Positions 38,501 to 46,348 of a stretch of DNA of 64,000 nt are shown here, piece by piece (positions within the stretch are counted from its first letter, which is position 1; each line of letters opens with the position of its first letter). Below the pieces are notes generated by a model. It searched no databases. It had not been told where the DNA came from and was given only the letters and a program-made list of their open reading frames with translations. Source of the DNA: an uncultured Pedobacter sp. (GTDB lineage: Bacteria; Bacteroidota; Bacteroidia; Sphingobacteriales; Sphingobacteriaceae); contig CALLKE010000179.1 in the NCBI GenBank assembly GCA_938008555.1, positions 29,931 through 93,930 of the forward strand, in the 5' to 3' direction. The translations under genes were made by a program, and so were the position numbers.

Positions 38501-41500
38501 AATGGGAGGGTTTTTGAGCAGCCGTTGAAGTGGAAAGAGTGATAGTAGCTCGTTCATTAAGAAAGATCGTGTAATGCCCACCTTGGCCAGTCATATTATA
38601 GTGAATGGCATTTGATATACTTTTCAGTTTATGATTGTTATTTCGCTCGTGGTCTAAGCTCTCAACACGATCTACCCGGAGCACAGTAGATTCTTTATTG
38701 AGTAGAACAGCAGTATCCTGAGGAAGCTCTGGTACAATCAGTATTCGATTAGCATGATCTAGCTTAATTTCGACTTCTGTAATTTGATACTGATGAAATA
38801 GCTTATAAATAATACTGTCCAAGGCATAATTAATATGCTCTAGTTTGAATTTGTAATTACTATTATTCTCTAACAGACGTATCGTTTTATAAGCATCACC
38901 GTCGTATTGACTGATACCCCAAATATTAGCTGTGTCATAGCTAACATAGGATTTTGGAGTGTTAGGCAACACGATGGTTCTAGCTTTCTGAGCTTGTGTA
39001 CTAAGGGTAGCAAATTCATTACCACCAATAGTTGAACGGAAGTTAATAGCTGTACTATTGTCATTACTAACTCGTCTGGGTTGATCAGGATCTCTTCGAC
39101 AGATATACTGGCTATCAAACACCATTTGTCCATTTTGTAAATCAATGCTTTTCACTACTGCTCCTGTTGGGATACTCAATATTTCATGATTCGCATCATA
39201 TTCAAATCCTTTTCGATAAGCCTCTGCTACTTCATCAAAATATTTCACAACACGGTGCTCTACCAGTTGTTTGATATTATCATAGAATTCCATGACCTCC
39301 ACAATCCCATTTCCAGAAACCCCGACAGGGATCGTTAACACAAATAATGGGGTTGCAATCGTACTAGCTCCTGCAAAAGCAGCCACCGTTCCTCCTATCG
39401 ATAAGCCTAAGCTAACCGAACTAAAAGCCAGTTTGGTTATAAATATTTTTTGTTGGTGCGCATTCTCAGCATTGGCAACCTGATAAACATCAAAAGCAAC
39501 AGATGAGGCATTCATGATTGTATCAACTACAGGTGCCGCTTTCAACACCAATCCTACCAACTGTAGAGGCTTACGCGCTAGCTTTGATGTATAAGGAGAA
39601 AGTCTGGAGAGCACATTTTTGAGAGGGGCTATATCTAATCCTATTTCTTCTGCTGCTTTTACATAACTATTGAAATAGCTTTGAACGAAGAGGCTCTTAG
39701 CAGGGATAGATGATCCAATCCATTGGCTGATTGCGATTACGTCTTGGATAGTCCCAATCCCAAGTCCGAAAATATTAAAACAATTTTGCAGCCAAATAGC
39801 TTCCGTTAAGCTTTCTGATAATGTTCTCAAACGGCTTAACTCAAATTGTGGAGCCGAAGCAGACCAAACTTTAACAGCAAAGAAGATACTCAGACCTGTG
39901 CCCGGATAGAGCCTAGGAGCTTTTGCAGCTGTTTTTTGTGGGAACGACAATTTGCCCGTATTCTCAAAAACTATCTTTTTAAGAGATCTTTTCACTCGTA
40001 TAAAAAAACTATCTCTCGTCGTTACTGTTTGAACATGATCGGGATTATTAGGATCGAAAAACGAAATTTGATATGTTTTTGTATCCGAATTTTCTGTAAC
40101 ACTTTCCAATAAGGGTACCAGCTTATAGTCTAACTGGTTCTCTGTGTACAGTTTTTGAGCTGCTTCCATGAAGCCTTTTGCTAATTGTTCCTGTTCCAGA
40201 ACTGATATAGATAAGTATAGTTGTGTATCATGGCTCGCTTGTTCCGTAAACTGGTTTAGCGATACAGTTCTTTCTTTTTTAAGTCTTTGTTGGTTACCAA
40301 TGATGGTAATTAAGCTTTCTTCTTGTGAAAGCATTTTGGGCGTGAGATAAACATCTGGAGCAACCAAGATTCGTTTGTTCGCTAAATCAGTAGTATCAAT
40401 ACGAACAAATTCGAATCGATGAACACCCGACGTATCATTTTGATCAGCAAACAAGCCATACTTCGCAAGTCGTCCATCATTCAGGTATTTAGGGAGGTTA
40501 ATACGTAGACTACCTAACTCTTTAAAGCCAATCATTAAAGATTCGGGGTCATAAAAGAAATAAGTGCGATTCGCTCCATCTACCTTAACTCCAATCATCA
40601 TCACATGATTAGGAGTACCTAGCTCGTACATTTGAGTGCTTGCCGCTTGGCTTAGTTGTGTAAAAATTTCTGTTAATGAATATTGAGACGCTTGTTTCTC
40701 TTCTGCACTACGTTTTGCATAGCGTTGGTGTGCATATTGGTTCATTATATTCAATACGCCTTTCAAGATAGTAGCGTGCCTGGATTGAGGACTTTCTCCA
40801 GCTGTTACTATTCTATTAGCCAATAAATCACTAGATGCTTGTCCACCCTCTGCCAAGGCAATAGCAGTTGCCCACGTGAGCGCAAAACAGAGTCCTTTTG
40901 AATAATGATCACTTGCTAAGAGAAGTCGCTGTGATGCAAAATTTTTATAAATAGGTTGATGCGCTGTGGAGTGAAAGTACTTCTTCAGGATAGCCTCATT
41001 TTTTCCTAGCTCCTCAGTTATGATCCTTTTATGCCTGTAAATGGTTGCTTCGATGTGGCGGGTTAATGCCCCTAATTGTTTTAAATCAAGATTACCCTCC
41101 ACAGCTAGGACATACTTTTCTAATAAAGACATCTTATCGATATAGCCAGCTATCTCTACGCTTTTGTAAATCGTATCCTGCCTTCCGGTTAAAAAATCAG
41201 GATTTTTTTCGTCCAATAATTTACCTTCAAGATTTAAATATTTGTCTTGATACACATCCATTAGATGATCACCAAAGACATTGTTAAACAATTTCAGAGA
41301 ACCCTCTGGTCCAGAATTTATTTGTGGTTTTAGATTCTGATTTGATGGAGGTGCAGAATAGCTTTTGAAAACACGTTGGCCTTTCTTTATTTCTTCGACT
41401 AATTCTGAGACTGAAAATCCATCCGTTATGTTCGGATTGATTAGAATAGTTGGATCAAATCCGTTTTGCAGCAACAATTTATCGAGTATAATGACACCTA

Positions 41501-44141
41501 GACGTGCATTACCATCACTGAAAAGATGCTCTGATTCGAGGTTACGGCAAAACCTGGCGATAACTGTAAGTTTTTCCTCGGGAGTTTGGGCACTTGCTAT
41601 CTCAGCATAATAGCTATCAATCAATTCTTTTGCACGAGCTTCACATTCTTCAGCAGTTTTTTTGAAGGCGACAAGTCTACCAATTATGCCATTTTTGTTG
41701 GGGACAGGGGAGCCGTCCTGGTTACGTTTATATATCTCGACGATAAAGTTTCTTCCTCCGTCTTTCAGAGACTTTTTTATTAATTCGTCAATTCCGGCCC
41801 AGGTAGCATTTTGATTACCTTCTAGGATATCACTCGACTTAACAAGAAACTCATAGCCAACCGTTGTATTATTCCGATATCCTTTATTTATAAAAAAATC
41901 GTCCCTGAGCGTTTGTTTTAATTGGGAGGAGAGATTGTTGAAGTTGTATAATACTTTAGAATCTTTTAAAACACCATCGATAGTCTTATCGTGTAATGAA
42001 AGCAAATGATGAGCAGTTAGTTTCTCATCCTTTGTCTCTAACATATACTTGAAGGCTTCAATCATTCCTTTCAAATAACCAGACTCCATTTTTTCAAATC
42101 CATACGGACCACGAAATTTTTGTTGCCATCTATCAATCATCAAACGCCAGACATCTTTTCTACTCAGATGAGCAAATGTTGAATGTTTTTTCATTGTCCG
42201 AAGCAATTTGGGCATCACTTCTTCTGCTTGAATAATTCCTTCTAGGATGTTTAGAGTTGAATTTTTAATCTCTTGTGAGTTGAATGTCGTGTTTTCAACA
42301 ATGTTTTTCAGTCTTCTTACAATCCTCAGTTCGAGCTGACCAGCTGAGGATTGACCATCCGACAAAAGTTTACCTAAATACCTCGTAATATCTGAATCAG
42401 GATGCTGTTGCAAATGATTAATGATGGTTTTCATAGCATAATCATTTGCGTAGTAACTATTCTGTGAAAAATAATTCAATGTTTTTTCCCAGGCAGCATT
42501 GTAAGCATGGGTTAGACTAGTGTTTATTTCAGGTGAATTCTCATAAAGCTTAACGAACAGCTCATAATTAGAAACAAATGTTTCTAGATCAATCTGTTGA
42601 TTTGGAAATACGACGTCTAAGCCATCATTTAAATAACGAGTGCGAGGATGTAACAAACTAGCCGAATGATCTAGTTTAAAGTCATCCATCAATTGTTCAG
42701 CCATTGCCTTTCGCTGAGTTACAAGCCAAAGTACTTCATGTAAACTGTGACCGCCGTCATACGTAGTAAACATATTGAGCGCCAATAAGGCATTGGGCAC
42801 ATCGATGCTCATTTTTCTATCCACATTGAAATGAGCAACCATACCTAGAAATAAATTCGTCGTGCCGGATACGCCTTTAATATAGGGGAGTCCATTTTCA
42901 AGCGACGTTCTAACCATCGATCCGAATGGGTCTAATTTAGGGATATAGGAAGTTACAGGCCGATGTAGTGGACCATCCCCCAAAAAATCACCTGTCGAAG
43001 GCTGATGCCACATAGTAAGTCCAGGACGAGGGAAAACCGGTGTATGGATAGACGGTGATCTTTCATCATTGCTAGTTTTTTGAAGGTTTTTAATTAATGG
43101 CGAATTAACTTGGGTAGCTAAAGCCCATGACGGTAGCTTTTTTCCATACTTTTTAAATGTATTGATATACGCTACGTAGGTGTGTTGTGCCAAACTAACG
43201 ATACTAATGGCTTCATAGCCATTAGTGGGCTTTTGTAATAAAAGCTGAAACTGGGGTATTTCTTGTTCTAATGTATCAAGCTGAATAAACGACTTGAGCT
43301 TAGGTACATGATCGTGCCAAGGACGTAAGTCTTTAGCTAGCCTTGCCTTTATACCAGCCATGAAAGTGCGTTTTTCCTGGCTAGATAACCCTTGGAATAA
43401 GTAGTTTATTCCTTTTCCTATTTCAGCCATGGTGCTTAATAAACCTTCTGGTGGGCTTTCAATCAAATAGCTCATCCAAAATGTTTCAAACGCAGCACCA
43501 TATATGTTATCATGTAAACGCGCTGCAATGGGAGCAAACTCATTCGACACAGGTAATTGTCTGTATAGTGAATCTCCCACATCAGAACGATATGCAAAAT
43601 CAGCCAATTCGTTTAAGCCTACAATTCGAAGTGAATCACTATCGCTCTTTAGTGAAGCCTTTACAGCTGTGATAGTTAGCTCGTGTTTCATCCACCTCGA
43701 CTTCTGTGCATTCAACAACACTGTGACCTGCTCTTTTTGTCGGGTTATTTGGGATAACAATATAGAATCACTCGTACGAACAGCCGTTAGCTTGCCAAGC
43801 TCTTGCTCCAAAGCGCTCATCCAGCTGATATGCACTTCAGTAGGAGTTCGAGGAGCCAGCCTAATTGCATAGGATGGGTCAAGGTTATGGTAGATGAGAG
43901 AAAGGGTTTGATTTAACTTTTCCTCAGTGAGGCATGTAATGATTGATCCATCCGGGTTTCGAAAAGCATCAATCGGTATCTCTTGAAAGGTTTGGAGATA
44001 CTGAACTACCTTTCTAGTTTGGTATTGTTGTTTCTTTAATGAAAAATTCTGGAATTCCTGAAGTGTAATATATCGTAGTCGTGGCTCTGAGCCCACGTGG
44101 TCCAGAATAACTACATTGACATTTTGTGTACTATTTGGCAT
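35538..44141 (-). CDS. Giant modular toxin-like protein: Fic-type motif, C58-like protease, TcdA/TcdB-like pore region
   Basis: 2,867 residues, no signal peptide or membrane anchor at the N-terminus. Seen in order: an N-terminal region (1-700) with GVSGTT (423-428) and GGHSLHEVLW (around His465); a Fic-type motif HLFSDGNAR at 872-880; a YopT/AvrPphB-like (C58) triad Cys1085, His1179, Asp1198; a region about 1405-1900 that resembles the TcdA/TcdB pore-forming domain, with a hydrophobic stretch about 1565-1615, LPNTPKSYVSY from 1725 and GQGGHYTIFL around 1856; a long beta-rich region with WYDGE-like strands; and an RTX-like GTDNDDILGA/KEGNDVYII motif from 2710. Likely a secreted or injected host-directed or rival-directed effector, comparable with LifA/Efa1. 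Secretion route and target unknown; the 2868-codon frame is intact. Confidence 0.85.
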   Translation of the reverse strand: MPNSTQNVNVVILDHVGSEPRLRYITLQEFQNFSLKKQQYQTRKVVQYLQTFQEIPIDAFRNPDGSIITCLTEEKLNQTLSLIYHNLDPSYAIRLAPRTPTEVHISWMSALEQELGKLTAVRTSDSILLSQITRQKEQVTVLLNAQKSRWMKHELTITAVKASLKSDSDSLRIVGLNELADFAYRSDVGDSLYRQLPVSNEFAPIAARLHDNIYGAAFETFWMSYLIESPPEGLLSTMAEIGKGINYLFQGLSSQEKRTFMAGIKARLAKDLRPWHDHVPKLKSFIQLDTLEQEIPQFQLLLQKPTNGYEAISIVSLAQHTYVAYINTFKKYGKKLPSWALATQVNSPLIKNLQKTSNDERSPSIHTPVFPRPGLTMWHQPSTGDFLGDGPLHRPVTSYIPKLDPFGSMVRTSLENGLPYIKGVSGTTNLFLGMVAHFNVDRKMSIDVPNALLALNMFTTYDGGHSLHEVLWLVTQRKAMAEQLMDDFKLDHSASLLHPRTRYLNDGLDVVFPNQQIDLETFVSNYELFVKLYENSPEINTSLTHAYNAAWEKTLNYFSQNSYYANDYAMKTIINHLQQHPDSDITRYLGKLLSDGQSSAGQLELRIVRRLKNIVENTTFNSQEIKNSTLNILEGIIQAEEVMPKLLRTMKKHSTFAHLSRKDVWRLMIDRWQQKFRGPYGFEKMESGYLKGMIEAFKYMLETKDEKLTAHHLLSLHDKTIDGVLKDSKVLYNFNNLSSQLKQTLRDDFFINKGYRNNTTVGYEFLVKSSDILEGNQNATWAGIDELIKKSLKDGGRNFIVEIYKRNQDGSPVPNKNGIIGRLVAFKKTAEECEARAKELIDSYYAEIASAQTPEEKLTVIARFCRNLESEHLFSDGNARLGVIILDKLLLQNGFDPTILINPNITDGFSVSELVEEIKKGQRVFKSYSAPPSNQNLKPQINSGPEGSLKLFNNVFGDHLMDVYQDKYLNLEGKLLDEKNPDFLTGRQDTIYKSVEIAGYIDKMSLLEKYVLAVEGNLDLKQLGALTRHIEATIYRHKRIITEELGKNEAILKKYFHSTAHQPIYKNFASQRLLLASDHYSKGLCFALTWATAIALAEGGQASSDLLANRIVTAGESPQSRHATILKGVLNIMNQYAHQRYAKRSAEEKQASQYSLTEIFTQLSQAASTQMYELGTPNHVMMIGVKVDGANRTYFFYDPESLMIGFKELGSLRINLPKYLNDGRLAKYGLFADQNDTSGVHRFEFVRIDTTDLANKRILVAPDVYLTPKMLSQEESLITIIGNQQRLKKERTVSLNQFTEQASHDTQLYLSISVLEQEQLAKGFMEAAQKLYTENQLDYKLVPLLESVTENSDTKTYQISFFDPNNPDHVQTVTTRDSFFIRVKRSLKKIVFENTGKLSFPQKTAAKAPRLYPGTGLSIFFAVKVWSASAPQFELSRLRTLSESLTEAIWLQNCFNIFGLGIGTIQDVIAISQWIGSSIPAKSLFVQSYFNSYVKAAEEIGLDIAPLKNVLSRLSPYTSKLARKPLQLVGLVLKAAPVVDTIMNASSVAFDVYQVANAENAHQQKIFITKLAFSSVSLGLSIGGTVAAFAGASTIATPLFVLTIPVGVSGNGIVEVMEFYDNIKQLVEHRVVKYFDEVAEAYRKGFEYDANHEILSIPTGAVVKSIDLQNGQMVFDSQYICRRDPDQPRRVSNDNSTAINFRSTIGGNEFATLSTQAQKARTIVLPNTPKSYVSYDTANIWGISQYDGDAYKTIRLLENNSNYKFKLEHINYALDSIIYKLFHQYQITEVEIKLDHANRILIVPELPQDTAVLLNKESTVLRVDRVESLDHERNNNHKLKSISNAIHYNMTGQGGHYTIFLNERATITLSTSTAAQKPSHWVFNTSQLEPDKDDLVVYPDKVLIGGVSVYIDPINTADQLTIIKQNGDICSIDRNTGKLKLLQASSKNWENNYSTLYDKYEMATHVIIKDYIHQGVNAGNAFYDTQRKQILFTNTTERHQPTELIEILKVLLASPLFIIKSCTYWRLYMKYGNVPHMKKEFKDAYTLEEQNKTFITSLESLIKRWEDHAHISVASGEDALYRKAKQWLEYRSSVITKLEDALYRKAKQWLEYHSGVITKLKDTVEGKSEYTSSEQRLNKWVKSHQSSIPLSNKLQEHEYHFATDLLNKLMDLNQEANQVGLLQNAQLIGNIENLVYWYNLNEGLIWTTDAVSGQVQSQYILNLRDVKRDGIRVWQANNQLYATLDYTDDTNKRGEATYLIADDRMELISLRASGTDLDVLSQSKEDALLKYKSSSAADFSSKGFQFADVKTIKTTIPKLVTVYDRNSTDTPFRCWIYYDPNGTTLIKPDIPNMSIDMVDSLMLVAIMSLTPGHEVFLFLDPSQKALYYQKGTGPNILNSTQHRAARLTGSFLNVQTIAQNVLAVTEEGFVMEVDIEGQLVLVALNEQWLKKQGTNWRSELANINMYGFITILGLKDTDKTNLLVWYDGEKLIMAPQLKSDSIELLHADEEYALLFDSKSKKLYKQAIISDEQLNNAFSSDCVLSERAEIEAAKELFPAQEFMSAYKKIPGLIYLETVDGVTLYLDHTEKAHMVSLNQMWQNQHSGNLSQAIDLLTQKWSYGESVILQNDLNSSPTWYHFKLRRKITAPNLSGHDQAELIGTTLNDENQISDIYINSSKGLYKYSMNQSSNKYYRLDGTAQRFDTTLLLQGTDNDDILGALPLENSTSNTMSAKEGNDVYIINKQAREKLKRIIIDNFAKDKKKDVLQLYISSTDETLVFKKENDLLIADQNGIVEIRKVFGEEKAEYSHLKIITTDNRNITRENQVVDWTSKITRLSSYTDSQQWFYLSSLDQTYAGDIFPANLSNT
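37782..37913 (-). repeat. 66-bp tandem duplication inside the giant gene
   Basis: Two adjacent copies (37782-37847, 37848-37913), nearly identical (a few changes such as CCTGAGTGG to CTTGAGCGA), encoding 22-residue repeats EDALYRKAKQWLEYRSSVI and the H/G variant. In frame and recent. Confidence 0.9.
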
Positions 44142-44328
44142 TATGAATTAGGTAGAAGTAAAAAGGCGTCGCCCTGAAATAGATATCTATACTAGTGCTC
44201 TTGTATCAGCTCATCAGCAAATTCTACTATCTCTATATTCTGAGGGGAAATTGCTCTTACTATTTCACTATCGATTTTCAATTGATGTGTAGATGTGATT
44301 GGTGTAATTATCCTATCTCGCCTCTTTC

Positions 44329-45264
44329 TTATAATCCTCGAATACAAAGAAATTTCTTTGTCGAAAAGAAAGCGCAAAATAACTTAGTTAAGGAGGTATG
44401 GTAAAATAGTGTGTTATAAAACGAGGGGGCTTCTTTTTTTAGCTTTGAAAGTCTGTTCCAAGGTATGGAAGGAAAGTCATGGTGTTCGTTATGATAACCT
44501 ACATTAAAAGCAACAATATTCGATACGCCATAGTAACTATACGTTTCCTGCTCTTGTTCACCATGTGTCAAATAGTGCTCCTGTATCCACCTGGCCCCCA
44601 ATGGATGTAGTCCAACAGAAAAAAAGAAGCTCATCAATAAAAAAGCGATGGCTTTAAAACCCAGCAAAAAGGATACTGAAACGACGAATATGATTTGTAC
44701 CCCCCAGTTTAAAGCAACCCACGCATCAAAAGGTTTGACATCCTTTAAACGAGGGAGACGAAATAATTGAAAGAAAGGATAAAATAGCAACCAGAGTACT
44801 TTCCCTATAAAATAATTATTAATCAGCTTTGCCTCCCATTTATTGGGCAAATCACCATCTAATTCGGGCATACCTAAACCCGAATGGTGCTTAATATGGT
44901 AACGTTCAAAAGAAACTGAGCTCGGTAATATTTGCGGCAAATTGGCTACTATTCCTGCCAACCTGTTTGCTATTAAACTTTTAAATACTAGTCTGTGTGT
45001 ACATTCATGTATCATCACGAACAGTGCATGATCAACAAATGCACCAATCATATACGCTACACCAAATACAATCCACCACGATTGATTAGTGATCAAACAT
45101 GTCAGTACAATCTGAAATAAGACCAATCCGACAATAACAAGAAACGTGTTTGGATTTTTTCCTATCAGCTTACGAACGCCGGGGTGCTTCTCTAAAATTT
45201 TCTTAGCTCTAGTTTGATGTGGGTTAGATTGATCTGAAAACACAAAAGAGTTTCTTTTTTTCAT
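44329..45264 (-). CDS. Sphingolipid delta-4 desaturase-like membrane enzyme
   Basis: 311-residue membrane fatty-acid/sphingolipid desaturase. Histidine boxes: H86ECTH, H123IKHH and H258NEHH, the three di-iron boxes of the family. The N-terminal VFSDQSNPHQTRAKKILEKH, mid YHIKHHSGLG, and C-terminal YSYYGVSNIVAFNVGYHNEH plus HDFPSIPWNRL strongly resemble eukaryotic DES1 dihydroceramide desaturases. It could introduce a double bond in the sphingoid base of ceramides; bacterial substrate unproven. The frame ends 187 bp before the giant toxin gene on the same strand. Confidence 0.85.
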   Translation of the reverse strand: MKKRNSFVFSDQSNPHQTRAKKILEKHPGVRKLIGKNPNTFLVIVGLVLFQIVLTCLITNQSWWIVFGVAYMIGAFVDHALFVMIHECTHRLVFKSLIANRLAGIVANLPQILPSSVSFERYHIKHHSGLGMPELDGDLPNKWEAKLINNYFIGKVLWLLFYPFFQLFRLPRLKDVKPFDAWVALNWGVQIIFVVSVSFLLGFKAIAFLLMSFFFSVGLHPLGARWIQEHYLTHGEQEQETYSYYGVSNIVAFNVGYHNEHHDFPSIPWNRLSKLKKEAPSFYNTLFYHTSLTKLFCAFFSTKKFLCIRGL

Positions 45265-45345
45265 AATGTTAATGTAGATGTATACTTTTTTGATAAAAGT
45301 AATAGATTAATGTGGTGTATAAATAGTTACCTAGGACGCAAAAAC

Positions 45346-46260
45346 ATGAGCAAAACAATCCTCATCACGGGTGCAAATGGTTTAATTGGAAAAGCACTCA
45401 CTCAGACACTCACTCAAAGTGGTTACAAGGTGCATATTCTAAGTCGATCAAAGATGCATCCCCCCAATAAAAATGTAGATGCATTCCAATGGAATGTCTC
45501 TAAAGAGCAGATTGATTCAGAATGCATCAAGGGTGTTGATGCCATTATTCACCTAGCCGGAGAGGGCATTGCAGAGCAACGATGGACCGATACACGGAAG
45601 AAGCAACTTATAGAAAGTCGTACAAAATCGATTAAGCTGATTTATTCACTTTTAGAGAAGGACACAACTCATCAAGTAAAAACAGTCATATCTGCCTCTG
45701 CGATTGGATACTATGGAGATCGAGGTAATGAGTTATTAACTGAAGAAAGTACTCCTTCAAATACATTTCTAGCCCAACTATGTGTTGCATGGGAAAATGC
45801 TGTTCAAGAAGGGAAAAAACTGCATATGCGAACAGTAAGCATGCGCACCGGTTTGGTACTATCTGATCAGGGAGGAGCACTTGCTTCAATGGCCAGACTT
45901 ACCAAATTAGGGCTTGGCAGTATACTAAGTGATGGCACGCAATGGGTATCGTGGATACATATTGAAGATGTTGTACAGATGTATGTTTATGCACTAGAAC
46001 ACACCACTATCCATGGTATATATAATATGGTAGCACCTCAGCCAACAACGAACAAAATCATCATAAAAGAGCTAGCTCAGGTATTGAAAAAGTCTCTTTG
46101 GCTTCCTGCTATACCTAGTTGGATTTTAAAACTAGTAATAGGAGAAATGAGCGCACTTGTACTCGATAGTAGTCGAGTGAGTGCAGATAAAATCTTATCC
46201 ACGGGTTTTAAGTTCAAATTTAAAAACATCAATAGTGCACTAGAGTGCATTTATTTATAA
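45346..46260 (+). CDS. YfcH/TIGR01777-type epimerase
   Basis: 304-residue extended SDR-like protein, start MSKTILITGANGLIG at 45346 preferred over an ATG at 45310. NAD(P)-binding TGANGLIG and DAIIHLAGEGIAEQRW; SASAIGYYGDRGNELLTEES carries the YfcH-type catalytic region; SWIHIEDVVQMY is typical. C-terminal DUF1731-type region. Substrate unknown. It diverges from the desaturase and is followed 88 nt later by an M16 protease. Confidence 0.88.
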   Translation: MSKTILITGANGLIGKALTQTLTQSGYKVHILSRSKMHPPNKNVDAFQWNVSKEQIDSECIKGVDAIIHLAGEGIAEQRWTDTRKKQLIESRTKSIKLIYSLLEKDTTHQVKTVISASAIGYYGDRGNELLTEESTPSNTFLAQLCVAWENAVQEGKKLHMRTVSMRTGLVLSDQGGALASMARLTKLGLGSILSDGTQWVSWIHIEDVVQMYVYALEHTTIHGIYNMVAPQPTTNKIIIKELAQVLKKSLWLPAIPSWILKLVIGEMSALVLDSSRVSADKILSTGFKFKFKNINSALECIYL

Positions 46261-46300
46261 ATACACAACTATCAATTAAAAGACAGGGAGTAAAAAGTTC

Positions 46301-46308
46301 TAATTTTG
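46301..46308 (+). promoter_or_regulatory. Candidate -7 element for the M16 peptidase
   Basis: TAATTTTG fits TAnnTTTG, 40 bases before the start codon. A small inverted repeat (AACCTTC A GAAGGTT, 46318-46332) lies between it and the start. Confidence 0.3.
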
Positions 46309-46348
46309 GCAACCTTCCAACCTTCAGAAGGTTTACCCTCATCACAAC

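Noticed and set aside
43504..43872. Plus-strand frame antisense to the giant gene start
   Set aside because: Composition reflects the complement of the coding strand; no start signal or domain.
44192..44377. 61-residue frame between the desaturase and the giant gene
   Set aside because: Starts at TTG inside the end of the desaturase gene, overlaps it by 49 bases and has no recognisable features.
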